Part shown: positions 32,825 to 41,279 of the stretch, one piece after another
Layout: each line of letters begins with the position of its first letter
Numbering within the stretch: the first letter of the stretch is position 1
Assembly: GCA_034421995.1 (NCBI GenBank)
Contig: DAOUJY010000038.1
Span: forward strand, 54,551-118,550
DNA from: Bin87 sp034421995
GTDB taxonomy: Bacteria; Chloroflexota; Dehalococcoidia; Lucifugimonadales; UBA3495
DNA length: 64,000 bases
Direction: 5' to 3'
The notes under the pieces: generated by a model
Told to the model about the DNA's origin: nothing
What the model saw: the letters and a program-made list of their open reading frames with translations, nothing else
The model's database searches: none
Position numbers and translations under genes: made by a program

Positions 32825-33214
32825 ATGGTAGTCATTGACCAAGTATCCGCTATCTTTGCTGACGCCCGCGCAGTTCACGCCGACGCGCTGCGGCTGCTGG
32901 GGGCCGGCGATGTCCGCGACGCCGCCGAAAAGGCTTGGTGCGCCACCAAGCGAGCCACCGACGCGCTGGTCCTGGCGCGTACGGAAGTCGAGCCGGAAAT
33001 ATCCTCCGAGACCACGAGGGGATTGAATGGGCTGGCGGTAGCAGATGAGGCCGTCCGTCCATTGCGCCGACGCTACTTCTCACGACAAAGCGAATTGCAC
33101 GGCGCCTGTTTTTACCTGGGAGATTGTGAGCCGTTTGACGAAGTGGAACGCCGCATCCGCCAGACCGACGACTATATCAGCGACGCCGCGCGTCTGGCCG
33201 GCTATTCCGACTAA
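32825..33214 (+). CDS. HEPN/PaREP1-like small helical protein, tandem copy B
   Basis: A 129-residue paralog of the preceding gene: SAIFADARAVHADALRLLGA is shared almost exactly, as are AWCATKRATDALVLARTEVEP and a conserved GACFYLGDCEPFDEVERRIR. The two genes point the same way, 36 bp apart, and are a recent duplication. A FAH gene follows 20 bp downstream. The function of the pair is unknown; HEPN-like proteins often bind RNA or act with nucleotidyltransferase toxins, but none is adjacent. Confidence 0.65.
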   Translation: MVVIDQVSAIFADARAVHADALRLLGAGDVRDAAEKAWCATKRATDALVLARTEVEPEISSETTRGLNGLAVADEAVRPLRRRYFSRQSELHGACFYLGDCEPFDEVERRIRQTDDYISDAARLAGYSD

Positions 33215-33234
33215 TTACAAGAGGAGATACGATT

Positions 33235-34251
33235 ATGAAACTCCTAACCTACGACAACGGAACCGGCCCCCGCTGCGGCGTCCTCCAGGATGATGCCGTC
33301 GTTGACGTGGCCGGCCTCATTGGCTCCGACCGCCCTCTGGCCGACGTCCGCGCCCTGCTGGACACCGGCGACGGCGCCGTTGACCGAGTGGGCGACGCCC
33401 TGGCCAGCGGAGTAGCCGCGCCTACTGTGGCGCTGGCCGACGTGCGCCTGCGCGCGCCAGTGCTGCAGCCGCCCACGGTGCGGGACTACATCGTCTATGA
33501 GGAACACGCCACCTCGCAGGGCACGCGGCAGATCGACCCGGTGTGGTATCGGATGCCGGTGTTCTACTTCTCCAACCCACTGGTCATCTACGGGCCGGAC
33601 GAGGACGTGCCCTATCCGGCGGCGTCCGAACAGCTGGACTACGAGTTGGAGCTCGGCTGCATCGTCGGCCGGGCCGGGACCAACGTGCCGGCGTCGGAGG
33701 CGTTGCAGTACGTGGCCGGGTTCTGCATTTTCAACGACTGGAGCGCGCGGGACTTGCAGTTTGACGAGATGACTTTCGGCCTGGGACCGGCCAAGGGCAA
33801 GGACTCGGCGTCGTCCATCGGGCCGTGGGTGGTGACTACCGACGAGATGATGCCGCACATCAGGGACGGCCGGCTGGACCTGAAATGCCACGTGCGGGTC
33901 AACGGCGACGACTGGCTGCGGGACGGCGAGGCGGTCAACGCCTGGTACAGCTGGGGCGAGATTATCGAGCGTGCGACCAAGGACAGCCGCATCGCCCCGG
34001 GAGACGTCATCGGCAGCGGGACCGTTGGCGGCGGCTCGGTACGCGAATCCATCCGCAAGGGCTACGAAACCTCCCGCTGGCTGGAGCCGGGCGACACCGT
34101 GGAGCTGGAAGTGGAGAAAATCGGCGTGCTGCGGAACACGCTGGCTCAGAAAGTGGGCGTTGATCCCAACTATGCTTATCTGCCGAACAGCCCCACGGCC
34201 ACGCCGGAACGTGGAACGGCGCGGGACTACCGGTACGAAAGGACGCGGTAA
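33235..34251 (+). CDS. Fumarylacetoacetate hydrolase family protein
   Basis: A 338-residue FAH-family enzyme, which hydrolyses or decarboxylates beta-diketo acids in aromatic breakdown. The core contains DYVVYEEHA-like IVYEEHATSQG, the metal-ligand block DYELELGCIVGRAG (Glu/Glu/Asp), AGFCIFNDWSARDLQ, GPAKGKDSASSIGPWVV, and the late GDVIGSGTVGGGSVRES. It starts at the ATG at 33235 with GAGGAG upstream. It ends just before a P-family palindrome that separates it from a convergent nitroreductase gene. Confidence 0.92.
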   Translation: MKLLTYDNGTGPRCGVLQDDAVVDVAGLIGSDRPLADVRALLDTGDGAVDRVGDALASGVAAPTVALADVRLRAPVLQPPTVRDYIVYEEHATSQGTRQIDPVWYRMPVFYFSNPLVIYGPDEDVPYPAASEQLDYELELGCIVGRAGTNVPASEALQYVAGFCIFNDWSARDLQFDEMTFGLGPAKGKDSASSIGPWVVTTDEMMPHIRDGRLDLKCHVRVNGDDWLRDGEAVNAWYSWGEIIERATKDSRIAPGDVIGSGTVGGGSVRESIRKGYETSRWLEPGDTVELEVEKIGVLRNTLAQKVGVDPNYAYLPNSPTATPERGTARDYRYERTR

Positions 34252-34275
34252 GCAATCCCAATAACGAAGAACCAC

Positions 34276-34303
34276 GTAGGGGCGAATAATCATTCGCCCC
34301 TAC
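34276..34303. repeat. 28-bp palindrome, family P, copy 2
   Basis: gtaggggcgaataa followed by tcattcgcccctac: one mismatch (C for T) from copy 1. It is placed between two convergent 3' ends, FAH and nitroreductase, a typical spot for a bidirectional terminator. Confidence 0.85.
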
Positions 34304-34321
34304 ACCTTTCCAAACCCTCGG

Positions 34322-34948
34322 TTAATCCGGCGGCGCGCCCCAACGGTCGTAGGAACAGACCTCGTTCAGGGGCAACCGAGTCACCGGCCCGAAGTTGCCC
34401 CGCGGATACCCGAAGGGCATACAGTACACCACCTGGGCGTCGTCGGGGATGCCGAATAGGGTGTGAACCCGCTCTTCCACCACCGGGTGCAGCGTGGCGA
34501 TGGTGCCGCCGATGCCAAAAGCCCGCGCGGCCAGCAGCATATTCTGAGCCGCCGGGATGACCGAGCCCGCCGCCTGGGGTCCTTTGGCGGTGGCGCAAAT
34601 CAGCACCATCACCGGCGCATCGCCTATTTCGTTTGCCAGCCGCATGGCGGAGCGCATGGAGTTTCGCCCCGGCGGGATGTCCTCGGGACCCATGATGCCG
34701 GCGTCGGCCCGTTTGGCCCACCAGGCCTCGTGGTACAGGTCGCCCAGCTGACGGCGCATATCCCCATCCTGCACTACGATGAAGTGCCACTGCTGGTTGT
34801 TGCCTCCGTTGGGAGCGCGGATGGCGGCCTGCATGATGTCCTGCATCACGTCGGCGGGAATGGGGTCCGTTCTGAAGCGGCGAATCGCCCGCTGGGTGAA
34901 CATGGCTTCGCCCAGGGGAATGACGTTGAGACGGTCGGCGGTGGTCAC
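34322..34948 (-). CDS. Nitroreductase family protein
   Basis: A 208-residue FMN-dependent nitroreductase. Typical blocks: RAIRRFRTDPIPADVMQDIMQAAIRAPNGGNNQQW (FMN phosphate and ring contact), HFIVVQDGDMRRQLGDLY, AGSVIPAAQNMLLAARAFGIGG, and VVYCMPFGYPRG. The start is GTG at 34948 with GGAGG 8 bp upstream. Family members reduce nitroaromatics, quinones or enones with NAD(P)H; the exact role is unknown. Confidence 0.9.
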   Translation of the reverse strand: MTTADRLNVIPLGEAMFTQRAIRRFRTDPIPADVMQDIMQAAIRAPNGGNNQQWHFIVVQDGDMRRQLGDLYHEAWWAKRADAGIMGPEDIPPGRNSMRSAMRLANEIGDAPVMVLICATAKGPQAAGSVIPAAQNMLLAARAFGIGGTIATLHPVVEERVHTLFGIPDDAQVVYCMPFGYPRGNFGPVTRLPLNEVCSYDRWGAPPD

Positions 34949-35009
34949 GTTAGTGCCTCCAAGTTTGAGTGGTGGCGGAATGTTATCACAGCCACCGCTG
35001 AGGTCTTGC

Positions 35010-35015
35010 TATAAT
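35010..35015 (+). promoter_or_regulatory. -10 box (TATAAT) for the SelA-like gene
   Basis: A perfect TATAAT lies 53 bp before the TTG start. No convincing -35 hexamer is present at 16-18 bp. Confidence 0.45.
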
Positions 35016-35067
35016 TCGGCGCATCCCGATAGTGCCGGGCAACGGTCAACGTTTTGAGGAGGACACC

Positions 35068-36210
35068 TTGAACCATCAGAACATCACCGACGCGGAAGAG
35101 ACCTATCGTCGCCTGGGTGTCACTCCGATCATCAACGCCAGCGGCTCCGTCACCCGGCTGGGAGGCTCCCGAACCCGGCCCGAAGTGTTGGAACAGATGG
35201 CGGGCACCGCCCGGGTCATGGTCAACATCGACGAACTGAATCGCAGGGCCGGCGCGGAAATCGCCCGTTTGGTCGGAAGCGAAGCGGCGATGGTCAGCAG
35301 CGGGGCAGCCGGCGGACTGCTGCTTCAGGCCGCCGCCTGCATCGCCGGCAACGATCCGGTGAAGATGCAGCGTCTGCCCGATACCGAGGGGATGAAGAAC
35401 GAAATCATCATGCAGACCACGCACCGGTTCCCCTACGACCATGCCTACCGGGCCGCCGGAGCGAAGATCGTCGAGATCGGCAACTACCTGTTCAACCATC
35501 CCTGGGAGTTGGAGGGCGCGATCAATGAGCGCACCGCCGCCGTCGCCTACCTGTGCGCTCCCTTCACCAGCAAGCGGGTGATGCCCCTGGCCCAGGTCTG
35601 CGAGATCGCCCACGCCCACGACGTGCCGGTAATCGTCGATGCGGCGTCCATGCTGCCGCCCCGGGCCAACCTGCACCGTTATCTGCGGGACGGGGCCGAC
35701 CTGGTGATTTTCAGCGGCGGCAAGGGCGTGCGCGGGCCGCAGGGCACGGGCATCCTGTGCGGACGGGCTGACCTCATCGACGCCGCTTTGGCCAACGCAA
35801 GCCCGGCCCAGTTCATCGGGCGCTCCGCCAAGGTCGCCAAGGAGGAGATCGTCGGTTTGGTCACCGCCCTGTCCATGTTCGTGGAAGAGGACGAGGCGAC
35901 GGAAATGGCATGGTATCGCAGCATGGCGCAGCGGGTGGTGGACAGCCTGATCGAGGTGCCCAATCTGAACATCACCCTGGAGCACGACGGCATCGACTAC
36001 CTGATCCCCAACGCGGTGCTGCGCCTGGGTGGTGACTGGCCGGGCCCGTCCGCTCCGCAGGTTGCCGCCGCATTGCAGCAGGGTGACCCGCCCATCTATC
36101 TCCAGCAACTCCGCGCCCCGGACGAGCTGATGGTTGACCCCCTCAACGTGACTGAGGACGAAATTGACATCATCATTCGCCGGCTGCGGGAGGCGCTGAC
36201 CAACGGGTAG
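35068..36210 (+). CDS. SelA-like PLP-dependent enzyme (D-glucosaminate-6-phosphate ammonia lyase type)
   Basis: A 380-residue fold-type I PLP enzyme of the SelA/DgaE family. INASGSVTRLGGSRTRPEV, VGSEAAMVSSGAAGGLLLQAA, VIVDAASMLPP and the Schiff-base Lys in FSGGKGVRGPQGTG are diagnostic. Without a selenocysteine system nearby, a sugar-acid or amino-acid lyase role is more likely than selenium transfer. The start is TTG at 35068 because GAGGAG sits 8 bp upstream; an earlier in-frame ATG at 35032 has no such site. The minus-strand nitroreductase is divergent. Confidence 0.85.
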   Translation: MNHQNITDAEETYRRLGVTPIINASGSVTRLGGSRTRPEVLEQMAGTARVMVNIDELNRRAGAEIARLVGSEAAMVSSGAAGGLLLQAAACIAGNDPVKMQRLPDTEGMKNEIIMQTTHRFPYDHAYRAAGAKIVEIGNYLFNHPWELEGAINERTAAVAYLCAPFTSKRVMPLAQVCEIAHAHDVPVIVDAASMLPPRANLHRYLRDGADLVIFSGGKGVRGPQGTGILCGRADLIDAALANASPAQFIGRSAKVAKEEIVGLVTALSMFVEEDEATEMAWYRSMAQRVVDSLIEVPNLNITLEHDGIDYLIPNAVLRLGGDWPGPSAPQVAAALQQGDPPIYLQQLRAPDELMVDPLNVTEDEIDIIIRRLREALTNG

Positions 36211-36367
36211 GCCCACCTACGGTCGCCCGCCTCCATGGCAAATCCGGCGCACCCGACTCTCGCTCCGCTGCCAGCCGCGCCCCATTAGAATTCCGAGGTG
36301 ACCGGGTAGCTGTCTCCGCTTTTGTGGCTTTCTGCCACGCCGGAGACTGCTCAATAGCAACACAGGT

Positions 36368-37921
36368 CTAGAACCGGAAACTGTCCATCATTTGTTCCAT
36401 ATCCGTCGCATAATCGGCAACGTACTCGATAAAGGTAGAGGTGCCAATTAAGTACTCCAGGCCGCCTGACCGTCCCACCTGTATGATCCCGAAGCTAAAC
36501 ATGGGGTCATCTTTTGCCAAGTAGCGCAGAGTTATGCGATACCACTCATGAGCGTCGGAAGGGCTCTCACGGGATGAAATAATCTCGTAGTCATCCCAAG
36601 CGTCGTTCCTGGTTAGACGGTCTGCTGCCTCTTCCCGGCAGAGGTCGGCCACTGACTTGTGCCGATCGAAAAAACCGACGGTTAGCGTGATAAATGCCAA
36701 GCCGTCGGGAGCATCCAACATAAGGAACGCGTCATCGGCCGGATAATTGTCATTCGGTTTCCAGCCCGGAGCGGCTGAAATCCTCCAATCGTACCGGTCG
36801 CTCCAGTAAACCTCCCACGGAGCGAACCTGCTGAGCAATAACGGAAGGACGGTGTCCAATCCTATTTCATCTTCAATCGTGCCTTTCTGGATCGTTAGGT
36901 CTGCCTCCAGGAGGCAATGGCCGCCGGTTGCCGACCGCTGTTGCCACACCACTACTTTCCCTACGAAGATGCCTTCTGAATTTCCTCCCAAGTAGTCAAA
37001 AATAAAGCAGCGCTCGTCAAGTAAGTAGCCTTCGCTCAACGGGTTGACTCTATCCAACTTCTCGTAATCCGATTTCTCGGATACAGTGATTTTACTGTCG
37101 CGACTGGCATAGGCTTCCTCATACAGGTCAAAGCTCCCTCCGCCAAAGTTCAAGGAGATGATCAAACTATTCGAACCCGAGACGAACAATGCGAACCCGG
37201 ATTGAGCCGAGTACAATTCCCACCAATCAGGCAAGGATATGCTGAACCCGCATAGGCCAACGTCGTGGGTTATCCACTCTCCCTCGTCATCCTCTTCCGG
37301 TGCTGGTGAAACTGCTTTGTGCACTGTGCCGCCGGATGCAAGGAACGCAAACCGCTCCTTGACCACGTTGCTGGGAATGGCGAATCCAATGCCCGTAATG
37401 TTTCTGCCCCCAACGTTTGTAATTACGGAAGTGTTCACTCCAATCACGGAGCCATGAGTGTCAACCAATGGTCCACCGCTATTTCCGGGGTTGATGGCAG
37501 CATCAGTCTGAATTTCATTCCACTGCTTGGCTGAGACTATTCCCCGAGTGACCGTTGGCGAACCACCCAGTATGTCCGCCAGGGGATAACCCATGGCCAG
37601 CACATCTTCGCCAACAGGAACCGCGTCGGAATCGCCTAGAGGTAGGGGAGAGAGGGGACTAGCATTGGTGATACGAATGCAAGCCAAGTCAATTTCCGCG
37701 TCTTTGCCGACGACGGTCCCTGTATATTCAGTGCCGTCAACGAACTTGGCGGTCACGGTGGAATGTTCCTCGACCACATGGGCGTTGGTCATGACGTACC
37801 CGTCAGCGTCGATCACGAAGCCCGACCCGCTTCCAGTAGGGGTATCTATGTGGACAAGCCCCGGTTCGGTTCGATGAACAATTTCGGACACTCGCGGCGC
37901 GGGCTGAAAGTTAGGATTCAT
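36368..37921 (-). CDS. HtrA-like trypsin-family protease with C-terminal repeats, no export signal
   Basis: A 517-residue protein. Residues 20-195 are a trypsin-like S1C protease: SGSGFVIDADGYVMTNAHVV (His), EIDLACIRI (Asp), NPGNSGGPLVD (Ser), IGFAIPS. There is no N-terminal signal or anchor (MNPNFQPAPRVSEIVHRTEP) and no PDZ domain, unlike normal DegP/HtrA. The 300-residue C-terminus has two similar segments, GFSISLPDWWELY...GFALF (about 225) and DWRISAAPGWKP...FLML (about 365), of a Mog1/PsbP-like type, each about 140 residues. A cytoplasmic or surface-anchored role by unknown means is possible. Confidence 0.82.
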   Translation of the reverse strand: MNPNFQPAPRVSEIVHRTEPGLVHIDTPTGSGSGFVIDADGYVMTNAHVVEEHSTVTAKFVDGTEYTGTVVGKDAEIDLACIRITNASPLSPLPLGDSDAVPVGEDVLAMGYPLADILGGSPTVTRGIVSAKQWNEIQTDAAINPGNSGGPLVDTHGSVIGVNTSVITNVGGRNITGIGFAIPSNVVKERFAFLASGGTVHKAVSPAPEEDDEGEWITHDVGLCGFSISLPDWWELYSAQSGFALFVSGSNSLIISLNFGGGSFDLYEEAYASRDSKITVSEKSDYEKLDRVNPLSEGYLLDERCFIFDYLGGNSEGIFVGKVVVWQQRSATGGHCLLEADLTIQKGTIEDEIGLDTVLPLLLSRFAPWEVYWSDRYDWRISAAPGWKPNDNYPADDAFLMLDAPDGLAFITLTVGFFDRHKSVADLCREEAADRLTRNDAWDDYEIISSRESPSDAHEWYRITLRYLAKDDPMFSFGIIQVGRSGGLEYLIGTSTFIEYVADYATDMEQMMDSFRF

Positions 37922-37955
37922 TACTGCTTTCCTAATGGGCTGAAGCGCTAATTTG

Positions 37956-37985
37956 GCGCTCCCGGCGTTGGCTTGCCGGGAGCGC
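37956..37985 (-). terminator. GC-rich 11-bp hairpin between LLM copy 4 and the protease gene
   Basis: GCGCTCCCGGC, 8-base loop, GCCGGGAGCGC: a perfect 11-bp stem 30 bp after the LLM stop on the minus strand. No T-run follows on that strand, so termination would be weak; an RNA-stabilising role is as likely. Confidence 0.4.
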
Positions 37986-38014
37986 TTCTACGTACACGGT
38001 CGGAAATCGTGCCC

Positions 38015-39100
38015 TTAAGCCACCGTCGCCTCCTGGAAATGTGGCATCACCTCGGTGGCGAATAGTTCGATGGAGCGCATCACCTTGTGGTGGGGCAGAC
38101 CGGCGAAGCCGAAGTTGCCGAAAACGTGATTGATGCCGGCGTCCTGCACCTGCTTCAACCGCTCGGCGACAACCTCCGGGGTGCCCCGAAGCGGCGGCAG
38201 GCCGGCGTGGCCCACGTCGTCCCGGCGATCCCGGTCGGCCTGGCGGTTAGCCCAGTGTTCGTAGCCCTTGGCGATATTGCCGTTCTTGTCCATGGGCATT
38301 CCGATAGGAGCGCCGCTGCTGCCGATGGAGCGCAACACCCGGGATGAAAAGTCTTCCAAGCCGACCGGGTCGCGTTCGGCCTCTTCCATGGTAGGGGCGA
38401 CGTAAATGGACTTGGACATGGGCGGATCCAGGTGGGCGTGGGGATGGCCGTATTCGTCCATCTTCTCGCGCCACAGCTGGATGACCTGGGGCGCTTGGCC
38501 CAGGATGTCGGTGGGGCCGCCGGTGATGACCTGGATGTTGCGGCTGGCGGCGAAGTCGATGCTGGCCGGGCTGGTGCTGACGGCCTGGAACAGTGGCGGG
38601 TAGGGCTTCTGCACCGGCTTGGGCAGCACCCATACGTCGTCAACGTTGGTGTACTTGCCGTGATAGGTCAGCATTTCCTCGGTCCACGCCCTGATGATGA
38701 CGTCCACGGCTTCTTGGAAACGCTCGCGGCTGGTGTCGATGTCCACGCCGACGCCGTCGAACTCCTGCTGCTGGTAGCCCGCGCCGATGCCGAAGTTGAT
38801 CCGTCCGTCGCTGATGACGTCCAGCATGGCCACTTCCTCAGCCACCAATACCGGGTTGTGCAGCGGCAGCACGATCACCGCCGTGCCGATGCGGATGTTC
38901 TGCGTGCGGCCGGCCACCGCGCCCAGGAAGGACCAGATGCCGGAGAGAAGACCGTGACGGGAGAAACGGTGTTCGCCCAGCCACGCTTCGTCCAGCCCGG
39001 CCTGGTCGGCAAAGGCAATCTGCTCCAGCGCATCGTTCAGCGCCTGCGGCGGGGTAAAGTCTTCATGGTAGGGAACGATGGTGAAGATTCCGAATTTCAT
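38015..39100 (-). CDS. LLM-class flavin-dependent oxidoreductase (copy 4)
   Basis: A 361-residue luciferase-like monooxygenase: MKFGIFTIVPYHEDF, AGLDEAWLGEHRFSRHG, IRIGTAVIVLPLHNPVLVAEEVAMLDVIS, GRINFGIGAGYQQQEFDG, and the C-terminal FGNFGFAGLPHHKVMRSIELFATEVMPHF. GEHRF and GAGYQ place it nearer the alkanal-monooxygenase branch than copies 1 and 2. The ATG at 39100 has CGGAGG 5 bp upstream; upstream in-frame codons have no ribosome site. A hydrolase gene is transcribed divergently. Confidence 0.9.
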   Translation of the reverse strand: MKFGIFTIVPYHEDFTPPQALNDALEQIAFADQAGLDEAWLGEHRFSRHGLLSGIWSFLGAVAGRTQNIRIGTAVIVLPLHNPVLVAEEVAMLDVISDGRINFGIGAGYQQQEFDGVGVDIDTSRERFQEAVDVIIRAWTEEMLTYHGKYTNVDDVWVLPKPVQKPYPPLFQAVSTSPASIDFAASRNIQVITGGPTDILGQAPQVIQLWREKMDEYGHPHAHLDPPMSKSIYVAPTMEEAERDPVGLEDFSSRVLRSIGSSGAPIGMPMDKNGNIAKGYEHWANRQADRDRRDDVGHAGLPPLRGTPEVVAERLKQVQDAGINHVFGNFGFAGLPHHKVMRSIELFATEVMPHFQEATVA

Positions 39101-39205
39101 AACGCCTCCGTGGTTCACCCGGCTGCACTGGGTCCGCGAGCCGGCGTCTTTCATTCTGACAATTGCGGCGAGATTGGAAAGCCTCGCTCTATGCCACGAG
39201 CATTC

Positions 39206-39221
39206 TACCATCTTTATGGTA
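39206..39221. promoter_or_regulatory. Inverted repeat in divergent LLM/hydrolase spacer
   Basis: TACCAT-CTTT-ATGGTA is a perfect 6-bp inverted repeat, and an extra TGGTAT follows. It lies midway between the two divergent starts. TACCAT also serves as a -10 box elsewhere in this window, so this may be a promoter pair or an operator; the evidence does not decide. Confidence 0.3.
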
Positions 39222-39310
39222 TGGTATTAGGCGGCCCATCCTCAGCATTGGGGCAGGCAGAGCCGCAATGCCGACTTTCAATCCAGTTATCTAACCGAGG
39301 TGTATCCCCA

Positions 39311-40105
39311 ATGGTTGCTCACAACGAGCGGATGGTTTCCGTCCGCGGCGGTATGTTCAACGTCCAGGTTGCCGAGGGCGGCGCCGGCGAACCGCTAGTC
39401 TATCTGCACGGCGCCGGCGGATACGTTGGTTGGCCCGATTTTCTGGACCGCCTGGCTCAGGACTACCATGTGTACGCCCCGGCCCATCCGGGCGTTGCCA
39501 AATCTACGGGGCTGAACCATCTGGACGACTTGTGGGACCTGGTGCAGTTCTTTGAGGAGTTTCTGGACGCCCTGGGTGTGGAGCGGTGCCACCTCATCGG
39601 CCATTCCTACGGTGGGTTCTGCGCGGCGGAGCTGGCCGCCCACCGGCCCGACCGCATCTCGCGCCTGGTGCTGGTGAACTCGCTGGGGCTGTGGCTGGAG
39701 GACAAGCCGGTGGCCGATTTTTTCATCCTGACGCCCGACGAGCGTCGGGAAATGCTTTGGCACGACTCCGAGGGGGAGTTGGCCCACGCTTATGTCGCCC
39801 AGCCCACCGATCCGGAAGAACGGCTGGAACATACGATGGACCGCATCCAAACGCTGCAATCGGTAGCCAAGTTCACGTGGCCCATCCCGGAGCGGGGGCT
39901 GACCAAGCGCGCCCACCGTATCACCATGCCCACCCTGGTCGTCTGGGGCGATTCCGACCAGGTGATCCCGCCGGAATACGGCGCGGCGTTCCGCGACCTG
40001 CTCCCCAACGCCACTTTGACCGTAATCCCTCAGTGCGGGCACATTCCGCAGCTGGAGCGACCGGACGCCTTCTTCGACAGCGTGCTGGGGTTCCTGCATG
40101 ACTAA
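39311..40105 (+). CDS. Alpha/beta hydrolase (copy 2)
   Basis: A 264-residue alpha/beta hydrolase similar to the copy at 19.6 kb: LVYLHGAGGYVGWPDF (oxyanion), VYAPAHPGVAKSTG, the nucleophile elbow GHSYGGF, acid in WGDSDQVIPP and His in QCGHIPQLERPDAF. Both hydrolases sit beside an LLM monooxygenase. The ATG at 39311 has GAGGTG about 9 bp upstream; the upstream open frame is antisense to the LLM gene. Confidence 0.87.
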   Translation: MVAHNERMVSVRGGMFNVQVAEGGAGEPLVYLHGAGGYVGWPDFLDRLAQDYHVYAPAHPGVAKSTGLNHLDDLWDLVQFFEEFLDALGVERCHLIGHSYGGFCAAELAAHRPDRISRLVLVNSLGLWLEDKPVADFFILTPDERREMLWHDSEGELAHAYVAQPTDPEERLEHTMDRIQTLQSVAKFTWPIPERGLTKRAHRITMPTLVVWGDSDQVIPPEYGAAFRDLLPNATLTVIPQCGHIPQLERPDAFFDSVLGFLHD

Positions 40106-40115
40106 ACTACGTTTC

Positions 40116-40190
40116 CGTCATTCCCGCGAAAGCGGGAATCCAGGACGTTTTACTGCATAATGCTCTGGATTCCGGCTTTCGCCGGAATGA
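40116..40190. repeat. REP-like inverted repeat, copy 5 (most complete)
   Basis: Left half cgtcattcccgcgaaagcgg then gaatccagga, a short spacer, right half ctggattccggctttcgcc then ggaatga. Each half has a GC palindrome and the two halves are reverse complements. It sits between the hydrolase stop and the ferritin leader. Confidence 0.85.
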
Positions 40191-40215
40191 AGGTGCCGAC
40201 TTGTGGAGAAACAAC

Positions 40216-40728
40216 ATGGCCGTCAGCGCCAGCGTACAAGATGCGTTCAATCGCCACATCAACGCCGAGTTTTACTCGTCGTACCTCTACCTGTCCATGT
40301 CCACCTATTGCGATTCCATGGACCTACCCGGCTTTGCCCACTGGATGCGAATTCAGAGCCAGGAAGAATACGACCATGCCATGCGGCTTTTGACCTACCT
40401 GGAAGACCGGGACGGTCGAGTGACTTTGCTGCCCATCGAGCAGCCTCCTATCGAATTCGATTCGGTGGACGACGTGATGCGGCAAACCCTGAGCCACGAG
40501 CAGCACGTGTCGGTCCTGATCAATCAGTTGTACGCGGCGGCAGCGGAAGCCGGTGATTTCGCCAGCCAGGTGATGCTGCAATGGTTCGTCAACGAGCAGG
40601 TGGAAGAGGAGAAGACGGCCCGGGACGTGATTGCCGCCCTGGATAAAGTGGCCGGCCGCAGCGACGCATTACTGCTGCTGGACCGGGAGATGGGAGCGCG
40701 CGTCGCCGCGCCGTCCACCACCGCATAG
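40216..40728 (+). CDS. ftnA: Ferritin
   Basis: A 170-residue bacterial non-heme ferritin: a four-helix bundle with ferroxidase ligands in HINAEFYSSYLYL (Glu17), RIQSQEEYDHAMRL (Glu50/His53 region), LSHEQHVSVLINQLY (Glu94) and LQWFVNEQVEEEKTA (Gln127/Glu130). It stores iron as a ferric mineral in the cytoplasm. The ATG at 40216 has GGAG 9 bp upstream. It is followed by a DinB gene 15 bp downstream and lies near the suf iron-sulphur operon, giving a local iron-handling theme. Confidence 0.93.
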   Translation: MAVSASVQDAFNRHINAEFYSSYLYLSMSTYCDSMDLPGFAHWMRIQSQEEYDHAMRLLTYLEDRDGRVTLLPIEQPPIEFDSVDDVMRQTLSHEQHVSVLINQLYAAAAEAGDFASQVMLQWFVNEQVEEEKTARDVIAALDKVAGRSDALLLLDREMGARVAAPSTTA

Positions 40729-40743
40729 CATAGGAGCCCCGGC

Positions 40744-41244
40744 ATGACCCTCAACGAATTCATCACCGACGCGCTGGAAAAGGAAACCGGCTTCCTCATG
40801 GATGCTCTGGACGGACTGTCTCCCGACGAGCTGGCCTGGCAGCCGGCCCCCGACGCCAACTCCATTAGCTGGATCCTCTGGCACATGGTCCGCGTTGAAG
40901 ATATGTGGATACAGTTCTTCGCCCAGTTCCAGCCGGAGCTGTGGGAAAGCGACGGCTGGAACGAAAAGTTCGGCCTGCCCACCCGCGACAACGGGTTCGG
41001 CCACACCCCCGAGCAGGTCAATAACTTCCCGCGCTTAGACTTGTCCGAGTTTCTGCAATACCGCGCTGCCGTTCGCGAGGCTACGCTGGCGTACCTCGGC
41101 ACCCTGACGCCCCACGACATGGAGACCGTGCCGCGGGAGCGACGCCCCGATATGTCCCTGGGCGGGATGTTCCGCCAGATCATCGGCGAAATGTACCAGC
41201 ACGTTGGGCATATCGCTTATCTCAGGGGTTTGCAGGGGAAGTAG
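40744..41244 (+). CDS. DinB family protein
   Basis: A 166-residue DinB-like four-helix protein. MTLNEFITDALEKETGFLMDALDGLSPDELAWQPAPDANSI holds the characteristic start, and WILWHMVRVEDMW gives the first metal-binding His; the second and third lie in MYQHVGHIAYLRG. DinB-like proteins bind a metal and often act as thiol-dependent S-transferases; the partner thiol here is unknown. The start at 40744 has AGGAG upstream (cataggagccccggc). Confidence 0.88.
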   Translation: MTLNEFITDALEKETGFLMDALDGLSPDELAWQPAPDANSISWILWHMVRVEDMWIQFFAQFQPELWESDGWNEKFGLPTRDNGFGHTPEQVNNFPRLDLSEFLQYRAAVREATLAYLGTLTPHDMETVPRERRPDMSLGGMFRQIIGEMYQHVGHIAYLRGLQGK

Positions 41245-41251
41245 CCAGTCA

Positions 41252-41279
41252 GTAGGGGCGAATGATTATTCGCCCCTAC
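41252..41279. repeat. 28-bp palindrome, family P, copy 3
   Basis: gtaggggcgaatga followed by ttattcgcccctac, one central mismatch. It is between the convergent 3' ends of dinB and the second sufU, overlapping the last bases of the latter. Confidence 0.85.
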
